NCBI RefSeq assembly: GCF_029664245.1 | Contig: NZ_JANAIE010000001.1 | Coordinates: 434,001-498,000, forward strand | Reading direction: 5' to 3' | Source of the DNA: Profundicola chukchiensis | GTDB lineage: Bacteria; Bacteroidota; Bacteroidia; Flavobacteriales; Weeksellaceae | Length of the DNA: 64,000 bases | Shown here: positions 34,213 to 43,024 of the stretch, one piece after another | Position numbering within the stretch: position 1 is the first letter of the stretch | Layout of the letters: each line of letters begins with the position of its first letter | Position numbers and translations under genes: made by a program | Notes under the pieces: generated by a model | The model's input: the letters and a program-made list of their open reading frames with translations, nothing else | Databases searched by the model: none | What the model was told of the DNA's origin: nothing

Positions 34213-34956
34213 CTAGCCTATTTTTTTCTTAATATCCTGAATTTCAGAGTAAATTTGATTTAAAGTCACCATATTATTCATCTTTCCAAAGTTCAACTGG
34301 GAATGAAATTTCCAAACTTCTACAACATTCTCATAGGGCACTTGCACAGGAGCATACTCAGGGTTTAAAGAAATGAGATTCAATAGGTTATTTTCGATAT
34401 CTTTTTCAATCATTTTCAATCGGATACTATCCTCCTCTACCACTACATATATATCATTGTCTTTAATTTCTTCTAATTTCTCCACTGCACTACAAATCAC
34501 CCAACTTTTATCTTGAATCAAAGGCATCATACTATCTCCTTTCACCTCAAAACCTCGGTAGCTGCTATTTCTATATTCAGGTAATGGAATTTGAAACATA
34601 GGTAGTTCACCAATCCATTGCGCATCTTCTACATTCTGACCATAACCAGCTGCTGCTTTTTGGCTTACCATAACGATATTCTCGTCACCATCGCCATCAA
34701 TACTAATCACTTTTGGCATAGTTGAAGCCGAACTCATTCTGATTATTTTTTGATCACTCTCACCAAATAACCAAGAAGGATTAATTTGAAATTGTTGGTA
34801 CAATTCTTTTACAACAATTCCACTTAGCTTCACTTTTCCGCGTTCTATATCCACGGTAGAACTTCCCGCCCCAATCATTTTAGCAAATTCAATTTGGGTG
34901 TAACCTAAGTCCTCTCGAACCTCTCTTAAACGCTGATTCTCTATGGGTATCTGCAT
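34213..34956 (-). CDS. LexA-like XRE/S24 repressor
   Basis: 247 residues. An HTH_XRE domain lies at 8-60 (RLREVREDLGYTQIEFAKMIG). Residues 95-230 are an S24 peptidase domain with a self-cleavage site Ala103-Gly104 (QKAAAGYG), nucleophile Ser142 (VKGDSMMPLI) and base Lys181 (SIRLKMI), all as in LexA/UmuD/CI. In this family a DNA-damage signal triggers self-cleavage and releases the target genes. The divergent targets are two translesion polymerases. The N-terminus is CI-like rather than LexA-winged-helix, so it is a separate regulator. Its own promoter (CAAATATA, 35032-35039) is next to operator 1, which suggests autoregulation. Confidence 0.88.
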   Translation of the reverse strand: MQIPIENQRLREVREDLGYTQIEFAKMIGAGSSTVDIERGKVKLSGIVVKELYQQFQINPSWLFGESDQKIIRMSSASTMPKVISIDGDGDENIVMVSQKAAAGYGQNVEDAQWIGELPMFQIPLPEYRNSSYRGFEVKGDSMMPLIQDKSWVICSAVEKLEEIKDNDIYVVVEEDSIRLKMIEKDIENNLLNLISLNPEYAPVQVPYENVVEVWKFHSQLNFGKMNNMVTLNQIYSEIQDIKKKIG

Positions 34957-35031
34957 GTTTTATTTTTTAATATCTGAATAAATTTTAAACTTAAAAACCT
35001 ATAATTAAAGTCTAATCTTCAGCATTTTATA

Positions 35032-35107
35032 CAAATATACACTTTCATTGGAATAATTCCATGATATTGGAGTATTTCCATAAATAAGGAATATTTCCAT
35101 ATCTTTG
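35032..35107. promoter_or_regulatory. Divergent promoter region with three phased operators for the S24 repressor
   Basis: Three near-palindromic 11-mers, GGAATAATTCC (35050-35060), GGAGTATTTCC (35069-35079) and GGAATATTTCC (35088-35098), start exactly 19 bp apart. A -7 element TATCTTTG (35100-35107) for dinB lies just right of the third. A minus-strand -7 element (TATATTTG, read from CAAATATA at 35032-35039) for the repressor gene lies left of the first. Bound repressor should cover both promoters. A half-site GGAAAGG follows near 35118. The sites are read directly; the binding is inferred. Confidence 0.75.
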
Positions 35108-35126
35108 AATCAAATATGGAAAGGAT

Positions 35127-36341
35127 ATGAAGAGGAGTATTTTGCATTTAGATTTAGACACTTTTTTCGTGTCTTGTGAACGATTATTAGACAGCAAGTT
35201 AAACGGCAAACCTATCTTGGTAGGCGGAACAGGAAGCCGTGGTGTAGTATCCGCAGCAAGCTATGAAGCACGTACTTTTGGCGTTCATTCGGGGATGTCT
35301 ATGAAGATGGCGCGCATGATGTGCCCAGAGGCTATTGTGATCCGTGGAAATGCTGGAACTTATAGCAAATTCTCTAAAATGGTGACCGATATTTTGCAAG
35401 AAAATGTTCCTGTTCTAGAGAAAGCAAGCGTAGACGAATTTTATGTGGACATGAGTGGCATGGACAAGTTTTTTGGTTGTTATAAATACGCCGGAGAACT
35501 ACGCCATAAAATCATAAAAGAAACAGGTCTCCCAATCTCATTTGGCCTTTCGGAGAATAAAACTGTCTCTAAAATTGCCACCGGAGAAGCCAAACCCAAC
35601 AACCAACTCAAAATAGACTATGGCATGGAAAAAACATTTCTTTCACCGCTATCTGTGCGTAAAATTCCAGGAGTTGGAGACAAAACTTATCAAACTCTTT
35701 GTCATTTAGGCATTAAAGAGGTTAAGGTTTTACAACAAATGCCGAGAGAAATGGTAGAAAACGTTTTGGGTAAAAATGGAAGTATTCTTTGGCAAAAAGC
35801 TAATGGCATCGACCACTCTCCCGTGATTGAATACCACGAAAGAAAATCGATTTCTAATGAGCGAACCTTCGGTAAAAACACCACCGACATGGACTTGCTA
35901 ACTCGCTATATAACAGCTATGACAGAGAATTTGGCTTATTTACTTCGCAGTGGTAATAAAATGACAGCTTGCATTAGCATTAAGATTAGATACTCTGACT
36001 TTAACACCTATTCTAAACAGGTCAAAATCCCCTACACTTCCGCAGATCATATTTTGATTCCTACGGCTTTGGAGTTATTCCATAAATTATATGACAAGCG
36101 ATTACTCGTTAGATTGGTTGGCGTTAGATTTAGTGATTTAACCAGTGGAAGCTATCAAATCTCAATTTTTGAAGACACTAAGAAAACAACCCAACTCTAC
36201 GAAGCTATGGACAAAATCCGAAGTCGTTATGGCAGTCGTAGTGTGATACGCGCCAATTGCATGGATGTACACAGCATCGGAAATGATTTCAATCCATTTA
36301 ATGGGGAACCTCCGACGGTTTTAGCGCATAGAAATGCTTAA
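35127..36341 (+). CDS. dinB: Y-family DNA polymerase IV (DinB)
   Basis: 404 residues. ILHLDLDTFFVSCERL (the metal-binding Asp pair at 9 and 11), then GVVSAASYEARTFGVHSGM and ASVDEFYVDMSG (Asp-Glu pair) give the complete palm active site. The helix-hairpin-helix region is GVGDKTYQTL, and the little finger is at about 230-345. It performs error-prone translesion synthesis. The ATG at 35127 is 20 bases after a -7 element and downstream of three repressor operators. The dnaE-like gene follows 46 bases after the stop, which suggests co-transcription. Confidence 0.93.
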   Translation: MKRSILHLDLDTFFVSCERLLDSKLNGKPILVGGTGSRGVVSAASYEARTFGVHSGMSMKMARMMCPEAIVIRGNAGTYSKFSKMVTDILQENVPVLEKASVDEFYVDMSGMDKFFGCYKYAGELRHKIIKETGLPISFGLSENKTVSKIATGEAKPNNQLKIDYGMEKTFLSPLSVRKIPGVGDKTYQTLCHLGIKEVKVLQQMPREMVENVLGKNGSILWQKANGIDHSPVIEYHERKSISNERTFGKNTTDMDLLTRYITAMTENLAYLLRSGNKMTACISIKIRYSDFNTYSKQVKIPYTSADHILIPTALELFHKLYDKRLLVRLVGVRFSDLTSGSYQISIFEDTKKTTQLYEAMDKIRSRYGSRSVIRANCMDVHSIGNDFNPFNGEPPTVLAHRNA

Positions 36342-36386
36342 AAAAGATAATCAACCAATCAAAATATTAAGTCTCAAAACCACACT

Positions 36387-39347
36387 TTGTACTTAAACAA
36401 CCACACATATTACAGCCTACGCTACGGAACATTTTCTGAGGAAGATCTTCTGCAAATGGCAGCACAAAATGGTTATGAGAGTTTAGCGATTACAGATATT
36501 AACAATACTTCGGTTACTTTAAATTTCTTTAGACTTGCAAAGAAGTATAACATAAAACCCATTGCTGGCATCGATTTTAGGAACGGAGCTGAATCAATGT
36601 ATGTTGGAATTGCGCACAACAATTCGGCTTATTTAGAGTTAAATAATTTCTTATCCCATCATTTACATCATAAAATCCCTTTTCCAGAAACGGCTCCAGT
36701 TATTCCGGATGTTAGCTTTATTTATAGTTTTGAAACGGTTTTAAAACAAGAAAAAAGCACTTTCCGTCCCAATGAACGTATTGGTGTAGATTTAAAAGAT
36801 TTAAAAAAAATTGCATTTAACCATTTGATTCGTCGGCCAGAATTGTGGGTTTTATGCCTTTCTAATACTTTTAGAAATAAAACAGATTTTAATATCCATC
36901 GATTGTTGCGTGCAGTGGATAACAATACTTTGCTGAGTAAACTTGATCCTCTAGAACAAGCTTCTCCTAATGAAATCATGCTCCCAAAGCAGCAACTATT
37001 AGAACGTGTAAAGGATTTTCCATTTTTAATTCAAAACACACAAAATCTAATTGATTCCTGTGAAACCAGTTTTAGTTTTAATGCAGAACATCAAAACAAG
37101 AAAAAATTTACAGAAAGTAAAGCCAAGGATATTCAATTGTTGAGGCATTTATGTTTAGAAAATTTACCTAAACGCTATCCTGTCGTAACCCCTGAAATTC
37201 AACAAAGACTTGAAAAAGAGCTTAAAACCATAGAAGAAATGGATTTCGTTTCTTTCTTTTTGGTGAATTGGGACATCATCAGTTATGCTCAACGAAAAAA
37301 CTATTTTTATGTAGGTCGAGGAAGTGGTGCGAATTCAATCGTCGCTTATTTACTGCGCATTACGGATGTGGATCCTATTGAGCTAAATCTCTACTTCGAG
37401 CGTTTTATGAATGTCTACCGAACTAGTCCTCCGGATTTTGATATAGATTTTTCTTGGCGAGACCGTGAAGACGTTACCAATTATATTTTTGATCGCTACG
37501 GTAAAAATGGAGAAGTTTCGCTGATTGCTACCTACTCCACTTATCGACATAGTGCGGCGATGCGTGAATTGGGCAAAGTTTTCGGACTTCCTAAACACGA
37601 AATTGATATTTTAAGCGATGGGAAATATGATCCTACTCAACTAGAAAGTTATGCAAAATTAGTTCACCAATATGGGAGATTGATTCATGATTTCCCGAAT
37701 TTAAGAAGTGTACACGCCAGTGGAATTTTAATTTCAGAAAAGCCTATCCACTATTTTTCGGCCACAGATTTACCACCCAAAGGCTTTCCTACCACACATT
37801 TCGATATGATTATAGCCGAGGATGCTGGTTTGTATAAATATGATATTCTCGGACAGCGTGGATTAGGGAAAATTAAAGAAGCCACCGAGATTATTAAGTA
37901 TAATCAGCCTGAAAAAACTTTACCAGACATTCATGATACCAAGCCTATGTTCACCGACGAAAAGGTGAATCATATGATTAAAAAAGGGAATTGCATCGGT
38001 TGTTTTTATGTGGAATCACCTGCCATGCGCATGCTGATTAGAAAACTAGAAGTTGACAATTATTTGCTTTTAGTCGCAGCTAGTTCTATCATCAGACCTG
38101 GCGTTGCCCAAAGCGGCATGATGCGAGAGTATATTATGCGGCATAAATATCCTGAAAAGAGAAAAGATGCACATCCGACTCTTTACGAAATTATGCCGGA
38201 GACTTACGGCGTAATGGTATATCAAGAAGATGTAATTAAGGTGGCGCATCAATTTGCGGATTTAAGTTTAGGCGAAGCTGACGTTTTAAGACGTGGTATG
38301 AGCGGGAAGTTTAGGTCGAGAAATGAAATGCATTTAGTACAACAAAAATTCTTTAATAATTGCTTAAAAAAAGGATATCCAGAGCAACTCGTTAAAGATG
38401 TTTGGCGACAGATTGAAAGCTTTGCTGGTTATGCTTTTGCTAAAGGTCATTCGGCGTCCTATGCAGTTGAAAGTTATCAAAGTTTATTCTTAAAATGCTA
38501 TTATCCGTTAGAATATATGGTTGCCGTAATTAACAATGGTGGCGGCTACTATACACGCGAATTATATTTTCATGAAGCTCGAATGAACGGTGGAATTCTT
38601 CACGCGCCATGCATTAACAAAAGCTTTTCCCAAACTGTTATTTATGGAAAAGATATTTATTTAGGTTTTAATTTATTAAATAACATAGACGAAAAGTCTA
38701 TGGAGCTGATTGAAACTGAAAGAAATGAAAACGGAGAATTCACTTCTTTTCAAGATTTCGTGAATCGAGTTCCTTTGGGCATAGAACAAATGGATATTTT
38801 AATTCGGATTAATGCATTTAGATTTACTCAAATTCCCAAGAGAAATTTACTGTGGCAAATCTATTCCTTACAACCTAAAAACAAGAAAACTCAAACTACC
38901 AAAGAGCTTTTTCCTCCACCTGAAAGGAATTTCGACATGCCGAATCTAACTTCTAATCCGTTAGAAGACGTTTTTGACCAAATAGAATTGTTAGGTTTTG
39001 CGCTTAACGATCCTTTTTCATTGACTGCTGAAAAAGTGCCAGATGGACTTTTGGCGAAAGACTTACCTTTTAATTTAAATAAAACCGTCAGTATTTATGG
39101 TTATTTAGTCACCGCCAAATACACGAAAACGCATAAAAAAGAAGTCATGCACTTTGGAACCTTTTTAGATCGCGCAGGACACTGGATAGACACAGTGCAT
39201 TTTCCTATGGTTGCCAAAAAATATCCATTCCAAGGAAAGGGAATTTATGAACTCACCGGAAAAGTTACCGAGGAATTTGGTTTTTATACGCTTCAAATTT
39301 ATAAAATGCGAAAATTGGCCTTTATGAAGGATCAAAGATTTGTTTAA
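36387..39347 (+). CDS. dnaE2: DNA polymerase III alpha subunit, DnaE2-like (error-prone type)
   Basis: 986 residues from a TTG at 36387, with the N-terminus MYLNNHTYYSLRYGTFS matching the start of the PHP domain. The palm carries GRGSGANSIVAYLLRI and PDFDIDFSWRDREDV (catalytic Asp-x-Asp). A helix-hairpin-helix region (SFQDFVNRVPLGIEQMDI) and a final OB-like domain (VSIYGYLVTAKYT) follow. It is shorter than replicative DnaE (about 1160), and its PHP metal ligands are lost (NNH for HxH; TDIN for TDHG), so exonuclease activity is not expected. The gene follows dinB, so it belongs to a damage-induced translesion module like DnaE2 with ImuB, with DinB in place of ImuB. The symbol follows that reading. 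Confidence 0.88.
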   Translation: MYLNNHTYYSLRYGTFSEEDLLQMAAQNGYESLAITDINNTSVTLNFFRLAKKYNIKPIAGIDFRNGAESMYVGIAHNNSAYLELNNFLSHHLHHKIPFPETAPVIPDVSFIYSFETVLKQEKSTFRPNERIGVDLKDLKKIAFNHLIRRPELWVLCLSNTFRNKTDFNIHRLLRAVDNNTLLSKLDPLEQASPNEIMLPKQQLLERVKDFPFLIQNTQNLIDSCETSFSFNAEHQNKKKFTESKAKDIQLLRHLCLENLPKRYPVVTPEIQQRLEKELKTIEEMDFVSFFLVNWDIISYAQRKNYFYVGRGSGANSIVAYLLRITDVDPIELNLYFERFMNVYRTSPPDFDIDFSWRDREDVTNYIFDRYGKNGEVSLIATYSTYRHSAAMRELGKVFGLPKHEIDILSDGKYDPTQLESYAKLVHQYGRLIHDFPNLRSVHASGILISEKPIHYFSATDLPPKGFPTTHFDMIIAEDAGLYKYDILGQRGLGKIKEATEIIKYNQPEKTLPDIHDTKPMFTDEKVNHMIKKGNCIGCFYVESPAMRMLIRKLEVDNYLLLVAASSIIRPGVAQSGMMREYIMRHKYPEKRKDAHPTLYEIMPETYGVMVYQEDVIKVAHQFADLSLGEADVLRRGMSGKFRSRNEMHLVQQKFFNNCLKKGYPEQLVKDVWRQIESFAGYAFAKGHSASYAVESYQSLFLKCYYPLEYMVAVINNGGGYYTRELYFHEARMNGGILHAPCINKSFSQTVIYGKDIYLGFNLLNNIDEKSMELIETERNENGEFTSFQDFVNRVPLGIEQMDILIRINAFRFTQIPKRNLLWQIYSLQPKNKKTQTTKELFPPPERNFDMPNLTSNPLEDVFDQIELLGFALNDPFSLTAEKVPDGLLAKDLPFNLNKTVSIYGYLVTAKYTKTHKKEVMHFGTFLDRAGHWIDTVHFPMVAKKYPFQGKGIYELTGKVTEEFGFYTLQIYKMRKLAFMKDQRFV

Positions 39348-39648
39348 TCCTCCATTTTGGTGAAATTAAATACTTGAAATTTGAATTTCTCCCTAACTCA
39401 AACTCTAATTTTAGACCTCAATTCTAGTTTGAAATTTGAAATTATAGAAAATCTGACTCAAAATGGAAGTAAAAAAACAACTGTTTCAATCCAATTTCGA
39501 CTGGCTAAAAATCCAAAAAATCTAAAAAACCGAGATTTCCCCACTTTAGACTCAAAAAAGTTTCAAAAATTTTTAAATCGTAACTAATTCATAATAAATG
39601 AGAAGCGAAATAAACGTAAAAAAAATGTAAACTTTTTCTCAAAATAAT
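39348..39648. other. 300-bp gene-free interval before the tRNA pair
   Basis: A run of 68 codons from a TTG at 39381 is present but has low-complexity composition and no family pattern, so it was not called. No terminator or repeat was recognised. The promoter of the tRNAs begins at 39649. Confidence 0.6.
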
Positions 39649-39678
39649 TTTGAAACTTCAAAATAATAGCTACATTTG
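39649..39678 (+). promoter_or_regulatory. Promoter of the tRNA-Ser/tRNA-Pro transcript
   Basis: TTTG (39649-39652) and TACATTTG (39671-39678), 18 bases apart, match the Bacteroidota -33 and -7 elements. The first tRNA begins 56 bases downstream. Confidence 0.75.
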
Positions 39679-39733
39679 CATCGCTGATTAAGACAGAAAC
39701 AGACGTTCTTTCAAACATAATCATCGCAGTGAG

Positions 39734-39817
39734 GGAGAGGTGCCGGAGTGGTAACGGAGCAGATTGCTAATCTGTCGACGGGTAACCGTCGCCAGGGTTC
39801 GAGTCCCTGTCTCTCCG
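39734..39817 (+). tRNA. tRNA-Ser (GCT)
   Basis: The acceptor arms GGAGAGG and TCTCTCC pair (one G-U), the D-arm begins TGCCGGAGTGG, and the long variable arm (GACGGGTAACCGTC) is typical of serine. The anticodon loop TTGCTAA has anticodon GCT (reads AGC and AGT). The T-arm is CAGGGTTCGAGTCCCTG. The 3' CCA is not encoded (GCAA follows). Confidence 0.95.
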
Positions 39818-39835
39818 CAAGAAAAAATTATTACT

Positions 39836-39910
39836 CGGGGCGTAGCGTAGCCCGGTTATCGCGCCGCGTTTGGGACGCGGAGGTCGCAGGTTCGAATCCT
39901 GCCGCCCCGA
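39836..39910 (+). tRNA. tRNA-Pro (TGG)
   Basis: The acceptor CGGGGCG pairs perfectly with CGCCCCG. The anticodon stem-loop CGCGTTTGGGACGCG gives anticodon TGG. The T-arm is GCAGGTTCGAATCCTGC. CCA is not encoded. It is 18 bases after tRNA-Ser, with which it is co-transcribed. Confidence 0.95.
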
Positions 39911-39916
39911 CTATAC

Positions 39917-39953
39917 AAAAACCCACTAGTTATCTAACTGGTGGGTTTTTTGT
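39917..39953 (+). terminator. Rho-independent terminator after the tRNA pair
   Basis: AAAACCCACTAGTT pairs with AACTGGTGGGTTTT (one G-U) around a four-base loop ATCT, and T residues follow. It ends the tRNA transcript before the convergent NAD(P)-binding protein gene. Confidence 0.9.
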
Positions 39954-39974
39954 TTTTAATAATTTCCGAAATAA

Positions 39975-40616
39975 TTATGCTCTGATTATTTCTTCTATTT
40001 TATCATCTCCTTCAAGAATTTCAAACACTTGATTGGTTCTTACTTTATCATCTAAAGCTTCAACTAATGTCTTAGCTACATCGGCTCTAGATATTCTTCC
40101 TTCTAAACTTAAATTCGTTCCTAATGCAATTTTACCTTTAGCTTCATCATTGGTTAAATTACCTGGACGAACTATGACATAATCCAAGTTACTAGACTTT
40201 AGATATTCATCTGCATTTTGCTTTGCCTTAAGATAATCTTCTAACTCTCCTCCAATAGATGGATTGTCTGCGCCCATAGAACTCAACATCACAAATTTAC
40301 TAACCTTGGCCTGCTTGGATGCATCTACCAAACGCTTAGCTCCTTCCTGATCAACTCCCACAACGTTTCTCCCCTTAGATCCCGCCGCAAAGATGACTTT
40401 ATCTATTCCTTCTGTGGCGTGCGTTAAATCCTCTTCTAAATCCGCTAAAACGACTTTAACATTTTGTTCCTCGAAGGCCTTTTTCTGCTCTTCCTTGCGA
40501 AGCATGGCAATGGGTTCATATATCGCTGAATCTTTTAACAATTCAACGATAATTTTCCCTGTTGTACCATTGGCGCCCGCAACTAATACTTTTTGTTTAC
40601 GTTCCATAATTGGCAC
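39975..40616 (-). CDS. NAD(P)-binding protein, NmrA/SDR-type
   Basis: 213 residues. The Rossmann motif is VLVAGANGTTGKIIVELL (residues 10-27), followed by ADLEEDL and FAAGSKGRNVVGVDQEGA (about 76-93). FVMLSSMGADNPS and YVIVRPGNLTN (the PGNLT turn) place it in the atypical SDR5/NmrA group, which often senses NAD(P) redox state or reduces quinones and carbonyls. It is the last gene of a four-gene operon (tetR, oxidoreductase, DJ-1-like, this gene), with its start directly next to the stop of the DJ-1-like gene. Substrate unknown. Confidence 0.85.
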   Translation of the reverse strand: MPIMERKQKVLVAGANGTTGKIIVELLKDSAIYEPIAMLRKEEQKKAFEEQNVKVVLADLEEDLTHATEGIDKVIFAAGSKGRNVVGVDQEGAKRLVDASKQAKVSKFVMLSSMGADNPSIGGELEDYLKAKQNADEYLKSSNLDYVIVRPGNLTNDEAKGKIALGTNLSLEGRISRADVAKTLVEALDDKVRTNQVFEILEGDDKIEEIIRA

Positions 40617-41303
40617 TTAAGCTTTCTTTTCTAATTGTTTTAATAATAACTCAGCTACTTTTTCCGATGAAGCCGGATTTTGCCCTGTAATCAATAAACC
40701 ATCCTCTAAAGCATACTCCTGAAAATCGCCAGCCTTACTATATTCTCCACCATTTTCTTTCAACATATCTTCTACCAAGAAAGGAACCACATCGGTTAAA
40801 CCAGCCAAAGCCTCCTCTGAATTAGTAAAACCTGTTACTTTCTTGCCTTTAACCAAATATTCTCCATTGGCGTCTTTTGCATGTTTTAAAGCTCCTGGAG
40901 CATGACATACAAAGGATACAGGTTTTCCTGATTGATAGAAATCTTCAATTAATTGGGTTGAAACTTTGCTCTCTGCTAAATCCCATAATGGACCGTGACC
41001 TCCTGGATAGAAGACGGCATCGAAATCTTTTGCTGAAATCTCTGATAACGGAAGTGTTTTACTCAATTTTTTTTGTAATTCTTTATCTTCCTTAAATCTC
41101 TTGGTAGATTCTGTTTGATTTTCTGGCTTATCACTCGTAGGATCAATTGGAGGCTGTCCACCTGCTGGTGATGCCAACGTGATTTCTACACCCTGATCTA
41201 ATAAATGATAATAAGGTGTTGCGAATTCTTCAATCCAAAAACCTGTTTTATGTCCTGTATCGCCTAATTTATCGTGCGATGTTAATACGATTAATATTTT
41301 CAT
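40617..41303 (-). CDS. DJ-1/PfpI family protein, Hsp31-like glyoxalase III type
   Basis: 228 residues. The class I glutamine amidotransferase-like fold has FYPGGHGPLWDL (about 92-103), the nucleophile elbow FVCHAPGAL (Cys at about 128) and an acidic residue in the FWIEEFATPYY segment. The cysteine-His pair and the GHKTGFWIEE start match Hsp31-type proteins, which hydrate methylglyoxal to lactate or repair glycated proteins. Within a TetR-regulated operon of oxidoreductases, carbonyl stress is a plausible trigger. The assay-proven substrate of this protein is unknown. Confidence 0.85.
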   Translation of the reverse strand: MKILIVLTSHDKLGDTGHKTGFWIEEFATPYYHLLDQGVEITLASPAGGQPPIDPTSDKPENQTESTKRFKEDKELQKKLSKTLPLSEISAKDFDAVFYPGGHGPLWDLAESKVSTQLIEDFYQSGKPVSFVCHAPGALKHAKDANGEYLVKGKKVTGFTNSEEALAGLTDVVPFLVEDMLKENGGEYSKAGDFQEYALEDGLLITGQNPASSEKVAELLLKQLEKKA

Positions 41304-41330
41304 TTGTGTAATTTTAATGTTTGTTATTTT

Positions 41331-42326
41331 TTAAATCTCAACGATCATTTTTCCTTTATTCCTACCTTCAAATAATTGTAAGAATGCATTTGGAATATTA
41401 TCAAAACCTTGAACTCTAGTTTCTTCGTAAGTCAGTTTTCCTTCTTGCAACCAAGTCACTAATTGCTTCATTCCTTCTGGGAATTTTTCTTGATAATTTC
41501 CTACAATAAATCCTTGCATCAAAGCACTTTGCTTTACTAAGAAACCTTGAACTCTTGGTCCCATCGGCACTTCTGTAGCATTGTACATAGATATTGCACC
41601 ACACACCACTACTCTACCAAAACGATTGATATTGGCATGAACAGCATCTGAAATCTCCCCTCCTACATTATCAAAGTAAACATCAACTCCGTCTGGACTA
41701 GCTTCTGCAATAGCTTTTTGCATATCTTTAGTTGTGTTATAATTGATAGCCTCATCGAACCCGAATTTAGATTTAAGCATTTCTACTTTCTCATCCGTTC
41801 CTGCGATTCCAACGACGCGACAACCTAAAATCTTCCCGATTTGTCCAACTACACTTCCCACAGCTCCCGCCGCTCCAGAAACAACAATAGTTTCGCCTGC
41901 TTTTGGTTTTCCAATTTCTGATAAACCGAAATAAGCCGTTAAGCCTGTCATTCCTAAAACCCCTAAATAAGCTGACAATGAAACTTGAGACCCATCTACT
42001 TTCAATAGATTTTTACCCTCAGAAACTTGATATTCTTGCCAATCTAAATGACCTGAAACAAAATCTCCTACTTTATAATTATCATTTTTAGATTCAACCA
42101 CTTCAGCAATAGCTCCCGAGCTAATAGTTTTATCTAATTCAAATGGTGGAATATAAGATTTAGCATCACTCATTCGTCCGCGTAAATATGGATCTACAGA
42201 AACGAACTTTAACTGAAGCAATACTTCGCCTTCTTTAATTTGAGGCTTTTCAACTTCTTTAAATTCAAAATTGGACAAAGTTGGTTTACCTACCGGTCTA
42301 CTTTTTAAACTAATTGATTTATTCAT
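41331..42326 (-). CDS. Zinc-independent MDR oxidoreductase (CurA/leukotriene B4 reductase-like)
   Basis: 331 residues. It carries VDPYLRGRM (about 49-57), GMTGLTAYFGLSEIG (about 126-140), the nucleotide loop VVSGAAGAVGSVVGQIGK (about 147-164) and VDVYFDNVGGEI. These are hallmarks of NADP-dependent alkenal/one reductases that reduce the double bond of unsaturated ketones and aldehydes. No Zn ligands are seen. It is the second gene of the operon, 21 bases after the tetR stop. It is consistent with detoxifying reactive carbonyls, but the substrate is inferred. Confidence 0.88.
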   Translation of the reverse strand: MNKSISLKSRPVGKPTLSNFEFKEVEKPQIKEGEVLLQLKFVSVDPYLRGRMSDAKSYIPPFELDKTISSGAIAEVVESKNDNYKVGDFVSGHLDWQEYQVSEGKNLLKVDGSQVSLSAYLGVLGMTGLTAYFGLSEIGKPKAGETIVVSGAAGAVGSVVGQIGKILGCRVVGIAGTDEKVEMLKSKFGFDEAINYNTTKDMQKAIAEASPDGVDVYFDNVGGEISDAVHANINRFGRVVVCGAISMYNATEVPMGPRVQGFLVKQSALMQGFIVGNYQEKFPEGMKQLVTWLQEGKLTYEETRVQGFDNIPNAFLQLFEGRNKGKMIVEI

Positions 42327-42347
42327 AATATTATTTTTTCTTAATTT

Positions 42348-42926
42348 TTAAATTTTAATGGCATCCCAAGCGCTTTCAAAGGCTTTTTGTCTGTCTTCTT
42401 CATTCATGACATAAATATCCTTTTCTTGAACTGCCAATAGAAATGATAGAGGATAAATAGCATAAGCATACAGCACATAATTCGAAACGGGCTTCAAGAT
42501 TCCTTCTTCCTTACCTCGTTCCCATAATTCAATTAAAGGTTGAAGATGTTTTAAACCTTTTCCTATAATTTCCGGGGCTATCATCGGCGTATTATCACAT
42601 TGAGATAAAAACGAAGATTCATCTATTTGAGTTAATTTATAATCAGCGATATTATTCCATATGATTTCAAAACCTTGTTTTACAGGCAGCTTTTCATCGT
42701 AATTCTTAAATGCATTATCGCTAAACGAAGCTTTCACCTCTAGATAAAGGGAATTAATCAGATCTTGTTTATTCTCAAAATACAAATAAATGGTAGCGGG
42801 TGCTACGCCGGCTAATTTTGCGATTTTAGACATAGGTGCTGCATGAAATCCGTTATTCGTTACAAGGTTTAATGTAGCCTCCAACAGAGCGGCTCTTTTG
42901 TCTAAAACTTTCTTCTTTTTCATCAC
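42348..42926 (-). CDS. TetR/AcrR-family repressor
   Basis: 192 residues. The N-terminal HTH is canonical: ALLEATLNLVTNNGFHAAPM, then SKIAKLAGVAPATIYLYFENKQDL in two blocks (about 13-60). The C-terminal ligand domain has no family pattern visible. It starts a minus-strand operon with the oxidoreductase, DJ-1-like and NmrA-like genes. A perfect 24-bp palindrome upstream (43001-43024), beside its own -7 element, is the probable operator, so the protein is autoregulatory. The inducer is likely an electrophile or quinone, by analogy with the gene content. Confidence 0.9.
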   Translation of the reverse strand: MMKKKKVLDKRAALLEATLNLVTNNGFHAAPMSKIAKLAGVAPATIYLYFENKQDLINSLYLEVKASFSDNAFKNYDEKLPVKQGFEIIWNNIADYKLTQIDESSFLSQCDNTPMIAPEIIGKGLKHLQPLIELWERGKEEGILKPVSNYVLYAYAIYPLSFLLAVQEKDIYVMNEEDRQKAFESAWDAIKI

Positions 42927-42989
42927 AACTATTTATAATTAAACAAGTTGAATCAGCATTTACACTATTGATTAACTTGTAATTTTATG

Positions 42990-43024
42990 CAAACCTACGA
43001 CAATGAATGAACGTTCATTCATTG
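42990..43024 (-). promoter_or_regulatory. TetR operon promoter and operator
   Basis: A perfect 24-bp palindrome spans 43001-43024: its left half is CAATGAATGAAC, and the right half is the exact reverse complement. Next to it, CAAACCTA (42990-42997; TAGGTTTG on the minus strand) is the -7 element of the tetR operon, about 64 bases before the start codon. Bound repressor would cover the spacer and -33 region. Confidence 0.8.

Noticed and set aside
39381-39587. 68-codon open frame from a TTG after dnaE2
   Set aside because: Biased, low-complexity composition, a TTG start and no family pattern; it is best seen as chance in AT-rich DNA.
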